Shown here: piece after piece, positions 18,702 through 26,277 of the stretch
Layout of the letters: every line of letters begins with the position of its first letter
How positions within the stretch are numbered: position 1 is the stretch's first letter
DNA from: Halorubellus sp. JP-L1
GTDB taxonomy: Archaea > Halobacteriota > Halobacteria > Halobacteriales > Natrialbaceae
Reading direction: 5' to 3'
Assembly (NCBI RefSeq): GCF_011440375.1
Contig: NZ_JAAOIR010000004.1
Span: 124,001 to 188,000 of the forward strand
DNA length: 64,000 bases
Notes under the pieces: generated by a model
The model's database searches: none
What the model was told of the DNA's origin: nothing
Seen by the model: only the letters and a program-made list of their open reading frames with translations
Translations under genes and position numbers: made by a program

Positions 18702-19813
18702 TCGGAGACGGGGTCGCCGCTCTCGGGATCGACGGGCGGATCCCCGGCGTTCTCGTCGTCGCCGCTCACGTCCGGCTCCGATTCGTCGGGGCGTGGGTCG
18801 CCGGCTTCGAGCGGCAGTGATTCCCGTTTCTCGACGCCGTACGCGACGAGTTCGAACGTCTCGACGAGGAGGCTCAACGCGAGCGGGCCGGCGATGATGC
18901 CGATGGGACCGATCGTGAACACGCCGCCGATGAACCCGACGAAGTAGAGGCTCGCGGGCATCCCCGCGCTGTACTTCGCGAGTCGCGGCCGCAGGATGGC
19001 GTCGGGGAGGAACCCGATCAGGGTGAACCCCAGCACGAGGACGAGCACCGCCTCCGCAACGTTCCCGTTCGCGACCTCGACGGCCGCGAGCGCGACGACG
19101 AGCACGGACGGCCCGATGACGGGGATGAACTGGAGGATGCCCGCGACGACCGCGAGCGAGAAGAACGCGTCGTACCCGATGATCCCGAACACCGCGAGCG
19201 CCAGGACGAACGTCAGCACGCCCGTCGCCGCCTGCACGAAGTACAGCCCGTAGAGCGTCTCGCGAACGCGCTCGTGGTACGCCGTCAGTTCCTCCTGGAC
19301 GGGGCCGTCGACGACCGCGAACACGAGCGACCGCACGCCCCCGGGCCGGTACAGGACTGCGTACACGAGGAACACGAACAGGAACACCTTCATCGCGAGC
19401 TCCGGCGCGGCGCTCGTCGCCGCCACCGCGAACGACGACAGCGCGTTGCGGACCACGGGCACGAGCGACTGAAGTTCGATCGCGTACGTGAACCCCGCGA
19501 ACGACATCTCCATGGTCTGCGGGAGGTTCCGGAGGAAGTCCAGGATCGGCTTCCGTCGCTGGTAGACGACGAGCAGGACGGGCACGAACAGCCCGACGAC
19601 GCCCGCGAACGCCACCGCGGTCAGCACGCCCGCGGCCGCTCGCGGATGCAGCCCGCGGTCCACCAGCTCCTCGCGCCACGGATAGAGCACGTAGACGAAC
19701 GTGAGCGCGAAGAACACCGTCCAGACGATCTGCCAGAGGACGTACAGCGAGACGATGGAGACGACGATGGCCGCCAGCCCGAGCCGGTGTCGCCTGTCAT
19801 CGAGCCAAGACAT
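18680..19813 (-). CDS. AI-2E family transporter (permease)
   Basis: This 377-residue polytopic membrane protein of the UPF0118/AI-2E transporter family has about eight membrane segments. An N-terminal pair (RLGLAAIVVSIVSLYVLWQI and VFFALTFVYVLYP) and a C-terminal cluster (VLVVALAAVEVANG...) flank a central soluble loop. The conserved PVIGPSVLVV segment is present. Family members export autoinducer-2 or act as cation/H+ antiporters; the substrate here is not determinable. An acidic, Asp/Gly/Pro-rich tail of about 45 residues closes the protein and ends GDASD. Confidence 0.88.
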   Translation of the reverse strand: MSWLDDRRHRLGLAAIVVSIVSLYVLWQIVWTVFFALTFVYVLYPWREELVDRGLHPRAAAGVLTAVAFAGVVGLFVPVLLVVYQRRKPILDFLRNLPQTMEMSFAGFTYAIELQSLVPVVRNALSSFAVAATSAAPELAMKVFLFVFLVYAVLYRPGGVRSLVFAVVDGPVQEELTAYHERVRETLYGLYFVQAATGVLTFVLALAVFGIIGYDAFFSLAVVAGILQFIPVIGPSVLVVALAAVEVANGNVAEAVLVLVLGFTLIGFLPDAILRPRLAKYSAGMPASLYFVGFIGGVFTIGPIGIIAGPLALSLLVETFELVAYGVEKRESLPLEAGDPRPDESEPDVSGDDENAGDPPVDPESGDPVSDGGDASD

Positions 19814-19920
19814 AGTCGTTCGTTCGCCGCGAGACCCCTTAGTACGGCGGGTTCCAAGCGACCGTCACGCGACCGGTCTCACCGGTCGCTACGTTCCGCC
19901 GACCCCGTCGGGAGTCACCG

Positions 19921-20889
19921 TTACTGGATGCCCATCGCCTCGATCTGCTCCTGGTAGCGGTTGCGGATCGTGACCTCCGTGACCTGCGCGACCTCCGCGA
20001 CCTCGCGCTGGGTCTTCTTCTCGTTGCAGAGCAGCGAGGACGCGTAGATCGCCGCGGCCGCGAACCCAGTCGGGGACTTCCCCGAGAGCAGGCCCTTCTC
20101 GGCGGTCACGTCGATGATCTCGTTCGCCTTCATCTTCACCTCCTCGCTCACCTCGAGCTCCGAGCAGAACCGCGGGACGTACTCCTTCGGGTCGACGGGC
20201 TCCATGCGGAGGCCGAGGTTCTTCGAGACGTACCGGTACGTCCGCCCGATCTCCTTCTGTTCGACGCGCGAGACCTCCGAGACCTCCTCGAGACTCCGCG
20301 GGATGCCCTCCTGTCGGCACGCCGCGTACAGGCAGGACGTCGCGACGCCCTCGATGGAGCGCCCGCGGATGAGGTCCTCGTCGAGCGCGCGCCGGTAGAT
20401 CACGGACGCGACCTCGCGGACCGACCGCGGGACGCCGAGCGCCGAGGACATCCGGTCGATCTCGCTGAGTGCGAACTGGAGGTTGCGCTCGCCGGCGTCC
20501 TTCGTGCGGATTCGCTCCTGCCACTTCCGGAGGCGATTCATCTGGCTGCGCTTCTCCGAGGAGAGCGAGCGCCCGTACGCGTCCTTGTCCTTCCAGTCGA
20601 TCTGGGTGGTCAACCCCTTGTCGTGCATCGTCTGCGTCGTCGGCGCACCGACGCGGCTCTTGCTCTGACGCTCGCTGTGGTTGAACGCGCGCCACTCCGG
20701 CCCGCGGTCGATGGACTGCTCCTCGATGACGAGGCCGCAGTCGTCGCAGACGAGCTCGTCGCCGTCGCCGCTCGTCACGAGCGTCTCGGACTCGCACTCC
20801 GGGCAAGAGTCCGTCTCCGTCTCCCCTTCTTTCGCCGTCGTCGTCGAGGATTCCTCTTCGGTCTCTCCCTGTCGATTGAGACGAACCAT
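19921..20889 (-). CDS. tfb: Transcription initiation factor IIB (TFB), second copy
   Basis: This 322-residue TFB has a zinc ribbon with C29, C32, C48 and C51, B-reader/linker motifs ([35 protein letters not shown]) and two cyclin folds. The C-terminal helix is [15 protein letters not shown]. It is closer to the canonical, highly conserved haloarchaeal TFB (Lys-rich core, little divergence) than the one at 4436-5446, so it may be the housekeeping factor. An AT-rich element (ACATATTAACG, about 20922-20932) lies some 37 nt upstream of the ATG at 20889, implying a short leader. Confidence 0.95.
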   Translation of the reverse strand: MVRLNRQGETEEESSTTTAKEGETETDSCPECESETLVTSGDGDELVCDDCGLVIEEQSIDRGPEWRAFNHSERQSKSRVGAPTTQTMHDKGLTTQIDWKDKDAYGRSLSSEKRSQMNRLRKWQERIRTKDAGERNLQFALSEIDRMSSALGVPRSVREVASVIYRRALDEDLIRGRSIEGVATSCLYAACRQEGIPRSLEEVSEVSRVEQKEIGRTYRYVSKNLGLRMEPVDPKEYVPRFCSELEVSEEVKMKANEIIDVTAEKGLLSGKSPTGFAAAAIYASSLLCNEKKTQREVAEVAQVTEVTIRNRYQEQIEAMGIQ

Positions 20890-21050
20890 CTAGTTCTACA
20901 GTACCCAAACGGTTGGAGCCGTTAATATGTTACAGCCGAATGGCCATGGTCAGCACGAATCACGACCTTCGGCACCCCCCGAACGTGGCGTCCCGTTCGT
21001 CCGCCCCTCCGATCGGGGCTCGCCCCCGTTCGTCGGCCGCCGCGACCGAG

Positions 21051-21060
21051 CGATTTTCAC
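21051..21060 (+). promoter_or_regulatory. TATA-like box of the helicase gene
   Basis: CGATTTTCAC is centred about 29 nt before the GTG at 21084 and supports that start for a leaderless message. Confidence 0.45.
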
Positions 21061-21083
21061 GCGCTCGCTGTGAACGGGGGGTA

Positions 21084-23423
21084 GTGAGTTCGCCGCTTTC
21101 GTCGGTCGTGGAGTGGGTTCGGTCGCGACCGTACTACGACGGGCAGGTGGTCGCTGACCGGACGGTCCCCGGGCGGGAGGCGTCGTTCGCGGACGTGGAC
21201 GTTGATCCGCGGGTGGCGAGTACGCTCCTCGGGGCCGGCATCGAGGACGTGTACGCGCACCAGGCCGAGGCCGTCGACGCGGTCCGCGAGGGGAAGGACG
21301 TGGTGCTGGCGACGCCGACGGCGAGCGGGAAGAGCCTCGCGTACACGATCCCGGCGTTCGAGCGCGCGCTCGACGACCGCGCGACGACGCTGTACGTCGC
21401 GCCGCAAGTCGCGCTCATCAACGACCAGACGGAGACGCTGTCGGAGCTCGCGCACGGCCTCGGGTTCGGGAGTGGCGTGAACGTCGCGCAGTACACGGGC
21501 CAGCTCTCGAAGACCGAGAAGCGGTCGGTGCGGGACCGCCAGCCGACGGTGCTGTTGACGACGCCGGACATGCTGCACTACGGCATCCTCCCGCACGCGC
21601 ATCGGCTCTGGGACTGGTTCTTCCAGCGCCTGGAGACGGTCGTGATCGACGAGGTGCACGCGTACCGCGGCGTGTTCGGGAGTCACGTCGCGCTCGTGAT
21701 GCGCCGGCTCCAGCGGCTCTGCGACCGGTTCGACGCGGACCCGGAGTTCGTCTGCTGTTCGGCGACCATCGGGAACCCCGTCGAGCACGCTGCGACCGTG
21801 ACGTGTCGCGACGAAGCGAACGTCGCGCTCGTCGACGAGGACCGGAGTGCCACGGGACCCCGCAGGTGGTTGCTGTGGAATCCACCGGAGTACGACGCCG
21901 ACGACGGCTGGGGCGACGACGGCGGCCGGCGGCGGTCGCCGCACGTCGAGTCGAAGAACCTCTTCTGCGACCTCGTCCAGCGCGGGCTCCAGACCGTCGT
22001 GTTCACGGGGTCGCGCCAGATCGCCGAGCGGTACGCCCAGGAGAGCGCGGACGAACTCCGGCGACGCGGCGAGACCGAGGCGAGCCAGCGCGTCGCCGCG
22101 TACCAGGCTGCGCTCCGCGACGACGAGCGCGAATCCATCGAGCGCCGCCTCCACGACGGCGACCTGAAGGGAGTGTGGTCGACGAGCGCGCTCGAACTCG
22201 GCGTGGACGTCGGCGGCCTCGACGCCGTGATCCTCGACGGGTACCCCGGCACCAGGATGAGTACGTTCCAGCGCGCGGGCCGCGCCGGTCGCGGCGAGGA
22301 CCCCGCACTCGTCGTGCTCGTCGCAGGCGAGGACCAGCTCGACCAGTACGTCATGGGCGACCCCGGGTCGCTGTTCGACGCCCCGCCCGAGCGCGCCGTC
22401 TCCAATCCGGAGAACGAGCAGTTGCTCCCCTCGCACGTCGCGAGTGCGGCCCAGGAGAACTGGCTGTCGACCGCCGACCGCGCCTACTTCGGGGACACGC
22501 TCGGGGACGTCGTCAGCGACCTCGTCCGGGACGGGACGCTCGAACGCCGCGACACGAACGATGGGACGCGCTGGACGTACAGCGGCGGTGGAAGTCCACA
22601 GCACGAGACGAGCCTCCGCAGCATCGACGACCGCGAGATCGACCTGCTCGACGAACGCACGAACGACGTGTTCGCGACGCTCTCCTTCGAGGACGCGCTC
22701 CGGGACGTCCACGAGGGCGCGGTCTACTACCACCAGGGCGAGAAGTTCGAGGTCCGCGAGCTGGACCTGGACCGCGACGTCGCGGTCTGTTCGCCGACGT
22801 GGGCGGACTACTACACGCGGACACTCCACGACAAGACCATCGAGGTGCTCGCGGATCACGACGAGCGGGCACCGTTCGCGCGCGAAGACGTCCCCTGCCG
22901 GTTCGCGTCCGTCCGCATGCGAAAGCAGATCACTGGCTACGAGCGCAAGGACGCCCAGACCGGCGAGACGCTCGGCGAGGTCCCACTCGACCTGCCGGAG
23001 ACGAGCCTGGAGACGCGCGCGCTCTACTACACGGTCCCGGCGGACGTCCAGACGACGATCACGGGCGAGTGGGACTTCCCGGGGTCGATCCACGCCGCCG
23101 AGCACGCGCAGATCTCGATGTTCCCGACGACGGTCCTCTGCGACCGTCGAGACATCGGTGGACTCTCCACGCCACTGCATCCCCACACGCGGGAGCCGAC
23201 GATATTCGTCTACGACGGCCACCCCGGCGGCGTCGGCCTGTCGAAGACGGCGTACGAGGACGTCCACGCGCTCTCCGCGCGCACGCTCGACATGCTGGAA
23301 GCGTGCGGGTGCGAGGACGGCTGTCCGGCGTGCGTACAGAGTCCCCATTGCGGGAACGCGAACGACCCGCTCGACAAGGCCGGCGCCGCCCACTTGCTCG
23401 ACGCGCTCACCGCGTCCGAGTGA
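21084..23423 (+). CDS. Hrq1/YprA-like DEAD/DEAH-box helicase with DUF1998 zinc cluster
   Basis: This 779-residue superfamily-2 helicase has motif I TPTASGKS (77-84), motif II DEVH (about residue 190), motif III SATIGNP and motif VI QRAGRAGR. The C-terminal DUF1998/MrfA-type region carries a four-cysteine cluster (CGCEDGCPACVQSPHC). Bacterial MrfA and fungal Hrq1 of this family repair mitomycin-type DNA damage and interstrand crosslinks, so a DNA repair role is inferred. GTG at 21084 is preferred because a TATA-like box is correctly placed and the earlier in-frame sequence (from 20913) is unlike the family. It is divergent from tfb. Confidence 0.88.
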   Translation: MSSPLSSVVEWVRSRPYYDGQVVADRTVPGREASFADVDVDPRVASTLLGAGIEDVYAHQAEAVDAVREGKDVVLATPTASGKSLAYTIPAFERALDDRATTLYVAPQVALINDQTETLSELAHGLGFGSGVNVAQYTGQLSKTEKRSVRDRQPTVLLTTPDMLHYGILPHAHRLWDWFFQRLETVVIDEVHAYRGVFGSHVALVMRRLQRLCDRFDADPEFVCCSATIGNPVEHAATVTCRDEANVALVDEDRSATGPRRWLLWNPPEYDADDGWGDDGGRRRSPHVESKNLFCDLVQRGLQTVVFTGSRQIAERYAQESADELRRRGETEASQRVAAYQAALRDDERESIERRLHDGDLKGVWSTSALELGVDVGGLDAVILDGYPGTRMSTFQRAGRAGRGEDPALVVLVAGEDQLDQYVMGDPGSLFDAPPERAVSNPENEQLLPSHVASAAQENWLSTADRAYFGDTLGDVVSDLVRDGTLERRDTNDGTRWTYSGGGSPQHETSLRSIDDREIDLLDERTNDVFATLSFEDALRDVHEGAVYYHQGEKFEVRELDLDRDVAVCSPTWADYYTRTLHDKTIEVLADHDERAPFAREDVPCRFASVRMRKQITGYERKDAQTGETLGEVPLDLPETSLETRALYYTVPADVQTTITGEWDFPGSIHAAEHAQISMFPTTVLCDRRDIGGLSTPLHPHTREPTIFVYDGHPGGVGLSKTAYEDVHALSARTLDMLEACGCEDGCPACVQSPHCGNANDPLDKAGAAHLLDALTASE

Positions 23424-23455
23424 CGACTGGCGAGACGCCGCGACGGAACGAGTCT

Positions 23456-23465
23456 CTTATGTATC
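23456..23465 (+). promoter_or_regulatory. TATA box of the 64-residue membrane protein gene
   Basis: CTTATGTATC is centred about 26 nt before the GTG at 23486, so the in-frame ATG at 23459, which lies inside this element, is not the likely start. Confidence 0.55.
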
Positions 23466-23485
23466 ACTTTCGAGTACGATTTCGC

Positions 23486-23680
23486 GTGAGCTCTCCACTC
23501 GAGAACCCGATGGTGCGGTACGGTATCGGCCTGTCCGGCGCGCTCGTCCTCGTCGTCGTCGGCGTCCTCTACTTCGACGGCCTGATGCGGTATCTCGTGT
23601 TCGGGATGGCCGTCCTCGACGCCGTCGTCGTCCCGAAGATCCTCGAGATGGCGGTCGAAGGCGACGGGCAACCCGCCTGA
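23486..23680 (+). CDS. Small membrane protein (64 aa)
   Basis: This 64-residue protein has two predicted membrane helices: ALVLVVVGVLYFDGL after an N-terminal SSPLENPMVRYG, then YLVFGMAVLDAVVVPKIL. It has a short acidic tail. The GTG start is placed by the TATA box at 23456-23465; the start codon lies 63 bp after the helicase stop. I do not recognise a named family. The small size and two helices suggest a helper or structural membrane protein. Confidence 0.65.
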   Translation: MSSPLENPMVRYGIGLSGALVLVVVGVLYFDGLMRYLVFGMAVLDAVVVPKILEMAVEGDGQPA

Positions 23681-23757
23681 GCGATGTCGGGACGGACTCA
23701 TCAGACCGGAGCAGCGTCGGAAACGACTTTGACGGACGCGGTCGAACCGTCGGAAAC

Positions 23758-24561
23758 GTGACGACTGCAGACGACGCGACGTTCCTGTCGAGTTCGCCGG
23801 AGCGAGCGCGCGCTCTCGCCGCGCTCAGCGACGCGCCCGCGTCGCCTGCCGCGCTCGCGGACGACCTCGACCTGTCCCGGCGAACCGCGCAGCGACACCT
23901 GTCGGCGTTCGCCGACCGCGACTGGGCGCGGAAGGCCGGCGGGGAGTACGCGCTCACGACGACCGGCGCGCTGGTCGCGCGGACGCACGCGACGTACCTC
24001 GACGCGCTCGACGCCATCGACCGCCACGAACCCCTGTTCGCGCACCTCTCCGACCCCGCGGACGCACCGGATCCGTCGTGGCTCGACGACACCCACCTCG
24101 TCGCGAGCACGCCCGAGAACCCGCAGGCCCCCGTCCAGTACTACCTCGAAGCGGTCGGGGAACTCGACGCGAGCACCGTCCGGATGCTGTCGCCGGTCCT
24201 GAGCCGACTCTACCACGACGCGCACGCCGACCTCGCGAAAGGCGGGACGCACACCGAACTCGTCCTCCCGGCCGGGGCCGTCGAGCGCGCGCGGTCCGAG
24301 AACCCGATCGAGTTCCGCGCGGTCCTCGGGCTCGGCGTCCTCGACCTCTACCGGACCGAGGAGTCGATCGGCGTCGGACTCACGTGCACCGACGACCGCG
24401 CGCTCGTCTGCGCGTACGGCGACGACGGCCAGCTGGCCGCGGTCCTGGACGCTACGGACGACCGCGTGCTCGGGTGGGCGACCGACGTCTTCGAGCGGTA
24501 CCGGGACGGGGCCGAGCGCGTCGGTCCGCCCGGACCCGGACGACGTCGGGGCTCGCGCTGA
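23758..24561 (+). CDS. Winged-helix regulator with FilR1-like sensor domain
   Basis: This 267-residue protein has an N-terminal winged HTH (about residues 12-80: RARALAALSDAPASPAALADDLDLSRRTAQRHLSAFADRDW) followed by a FilR1-like domain (about 110-255: STVRMLSPVLSRLYHDAH... THTELVLPAGAVERARS). This two-part arrangement is common among haloarchaeal and methanogen regulators. The FilR1-type domain probably senses a small ligand or partner. GTG at 23758 is chosen because the HTH begins a few residues later. The target genes are not evident. Confidence 0.82.
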   Translation: MTTADDATFLSSSPERARALAALSDAPASPAALADDLDLSRRTAQRHLSAFADRDWARKAGGEYALTTTGALVARTHATYLDALDAIDRHEPLFAHLSDPADAPDPSWLDDTHLVASTPENPQAPVQYYLEAVGELDASTVRMLSPVLSRLYHDAHADLAKGGTHTELVLPAGAVERARSENPIEFRAVLGLGVLDLYRTEESIGVGLTCTDDRALVCAYGDDGQLAAVLDATDDRVLGWATDVFERYRDGAERVGPPGPGRRRGSR

Positions 24562-24655
24562 GACAGCCTCGGCTCTCGCGGCGTCCGACGCGCGACAGGT
24601 CCCGTCGTCTTGGACGCCCCCTAGCGTAAACCCCCTTCCCGTCGTCGACTCGGGC

Positions 24656-25183
24656 ATGACGACCAGCGTCGAGTCCGACGGGACGGGACGTGGCAGTTCG
24701 AACGGGACGGGGCGTGGCAGTTCGGACGGGACGCCCCCCGGGGACGACGGACCGCTTCGAACCCTCGCGCGCGTCGCCGCGGCGGTCGCCGCGCTCGCTG
24801 GCGTCGTCGGGAGTCTGTTCATGCTCGGCGCGTTCGGTCCAGTCTCGTGCTCGACGTCGCGCGCCACGACCGGCGACGGCGTCGTGACGACCACGCGCGA
24901 GTGCAACGCCGGCATCGACTACCTGTTCGGCGCCGGCGGGAACGCGCCCGTCCTGTTCTTCTGGGCGATGGTCCTCCTCGCGCTCGTCGCCCTTGGCAGC
25001 GCGAGCGCGTGGACCGGTCGCGTCGCCCTCACGTGGGTCGCGACCGTCGTCGGCGCAGTCGTCACGATCATCGGCGTGTTCAGCATCGGTTGGATGTTCC
25101 TCGTCCCCACGCTCGCGCTCCTCACCGCCGCGATCGCGACGACCGTCGACGAGTACCGGCGGCCGAGGGAATCCCGAGACTGA
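24656..25183 (+). CDS. Four-helix membrane protein, unknown function
   Basis: This 175-residue protein has a Gly/Ser-rich cytoplasmic N-terminus, then about four membrane segments (TLARVAAAVAALAGVVGSLF; PVLFFWAMVLLALVALGSA; VALTWVATVVGAVVTIIGVF; IGWMFLVPTLALLTAAIA). An extracellular loop between helices 1 and 2 carries a Cys pair (PVSCSTSRATT...TRECNAG) that may form a disulfide. The N-terminus contains an in-frame 24-bp duplication (24680-24727), giving GTGRGSSNGTGRGSSDGT. No named family is recognised. Confidence 0.7.
   Translation: MTTSVESDGTGRGSSNGTGRGSSDGTPPGDDGPLRTLARVAAAVAALAGVVGSLFMLGAFGPVSCSTSRATTGDGVVTTTRECNAGIDYLFGAGGNAPVLFFWAMVLLALVALGSASAWTGRVALTWVATVVGAVVTIIGVFSIGWMFLVPTLALLTAAIATTVDEYRRPRESRD
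24680..24727. repeat. 24-bp tandem repeat, two copies, in frame
   Basis: Two 24-bp units (24680-24703 and 24704-24727), differing at a few positions, encode GTGRGSSN / GTGRGSSD at the N-terminus of the membrane protein starting at 24656. Confidence 0.8.
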
Positions 25184-25298
25184 GCGGGCGAAAACTGCGA
25201 TTACTCCACGGCACGAACCCGGAGCGACCACGATACCAACGGCCAGCGTGGTTCGCCGTGGCGTACTTTGAAACGGCCGGTCGCCGAACCTCTTCCAC

Positions 25299-25589
25299 AT
25301 GGTCGACACGAAGCGACTCGTCCTCGACGTCCTGAAGCCCCACGACCCCGGCATCCGCGAGTTCGCCACGGAAACCGCTCGCTGCGACGGCGTGGACGGC
25401 GTGAACGCCGCCCTCGTCGAGACCGACCGCGAGGTACAGAACGTGAAGATCACGGTCGAGGGGGAGGCGATAGATAGCGACGACGTGGAGGCGACCGTCG
25501 AGGACCTCGGCGGAACCATCCACTCCATCGACGAGGTCGTCGCTGGCGACGTCGTCGTCGAAGAGAGCGCGACCCCCCAGGACGCGTAA
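25299..25589 (+). CDS. DUF211-family protein
   Basis: This 96-residue protein has the DUF211 pattern: TKRLVLDVLKPHDPGIREFA, then GVDGVNAALVETDREVQNVKITVEG and GGTIHSIDEVVAGD. The fold is ferredoxin-like and the function is unknown. Its stop codon lies four nucleotides before the ATG of the VIT1/CCC1-like gene, so the two form an operon, and a role in metal handling is a reasonable inference. Confidence 0.9.
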   Translation: MVDTKRLVLDVLKPHDPGIREFATETARCDGVDGVNAALVETDREVQNVKITVEGEAIDSDDVEATVEDLGGTIHSIDEVVAGDVVVEESATPQDA

Positions 25590-25593
25590 CGCG

Positions 25594-26172
25594 ATGACGC
25601 GCGCCGAACGACTCCGAACGGTGCTCGCGGACGCGGACGCGAGAGCGCTGTCGCGACGGTACTTCATCTCGAACGGGTTCGACGGGACGTTGACGAGCAT
25701 CGGCGTCGTCGTCGGCGCGTTCCTCTCCGGCGTCTCGGACGGGACGACGGTGTTCGCCATCGGCGCGGGCGGTGCCGTCGGGCTCGGCACGTCGGGGCTC
25801 TGGAGCGTCTGGGAGATAGAGCGCGCGGAACAGCAGGCGGAGACGCTCCAGGTGGAGGCGGCGATGCTCCGGGACCTCGGCGACACGGTCGTCGCCCGTC
25901 GGAAGCGCGACGTCCGCGTCGTGAACGCCGTCGCGAGCGGCATCGGCCCAATCATCGGCGTGCTCGTCCCGCTCTCGCCGTTCCTCGTGTCGCCGGAGTT
26001 GCTCTCGCTCGCCGAAGCGACGGTTCTCGCCGTCGGCCTCGGCGTCTCCCTCCTGTTCGCGTTCGGCGCGTACCTCGGGTCGCTCTCGAAGCAATCGTGG
26101 TACGTCGCCGGCATCCGGATGGGACTGGCGGGCCTCGTCGTCGCCGCGCTCAATATCGTCCTCGGTGCCTGA
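25594..26172 (+). CDS. VIT1/CCC1-family membrane transporter
   Basis: This 192-residue protein has an N-terminal segment RYFISNGFDGTLTSIGVVVGAFLSG typical of the VIT1/CCC1 iron/manganese transporters. Helix pairs follow (residues about 20-45, 48-70, 108-128, 140-165, 170-190), separated by a charged cytoplasmic helix (WEIERAEQQAETLQVEAAMLRDLGD). It is shorter than eukaryotic VIT1, as usual for archaeal members. It probably moves Fe2+ or Mn2+ across the membrane; direction and substrate are not shown. It is co-transcribed with the DUF211 gene and lies just before the P-type ATPase gene. Confidence 0.85.
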   Translation: MTRAERLRTVLADADARALSRRYFISNGFDGTLTSIGVVVGAFLSGVSDGTTVFAIGAGGAVGLGTSGLWSVWEIERAEQQAETLQVEAAMLRDLGDTVVARRKRDVRVVNAVASGIGPIIGVLVPLSPFLVSPELLSLAEATVLAVGLGVSLLFAFGAYLGSLSKQSWYVAGIRMGLAGLVVAALNIVLGA

Positions 26173-26243
26173 CCGTCGGTCACCGTCGACGGGATCCATC
26201 GACTCGTCGTCGACGCATCGCGACGGACTGTCATTCGGCGCAT

Positions 26244-26254
26244 GGTTTTTTGCG
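26244..26254 (+). promoter_or_regulatory. TATA box of the P-type ATPase gene
   Basis: GGTTTTTTGCG is centred about 30 nt before the GTG at 26278. It decides the GTG over an upstream ATG at 26242, which would lie within the promoter. Confidence 0.65.
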
Positions 26255-26267
26255 GTCATCGACCGCA
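26251..26267. promoter_or_regulatory. Operator candidate: 7+7 bp perfect palindrome
   Basis: TGCGGTC-ATC-GACCGCA lies between the TATA box and the predicted transcription start of the P-type ATPase gene. A dimeric repressor bound here would block polymerase. The responsible regulator is unknown. Confidence 0.5.
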
Positions 26268-26277
26268 GTTCCGTGTA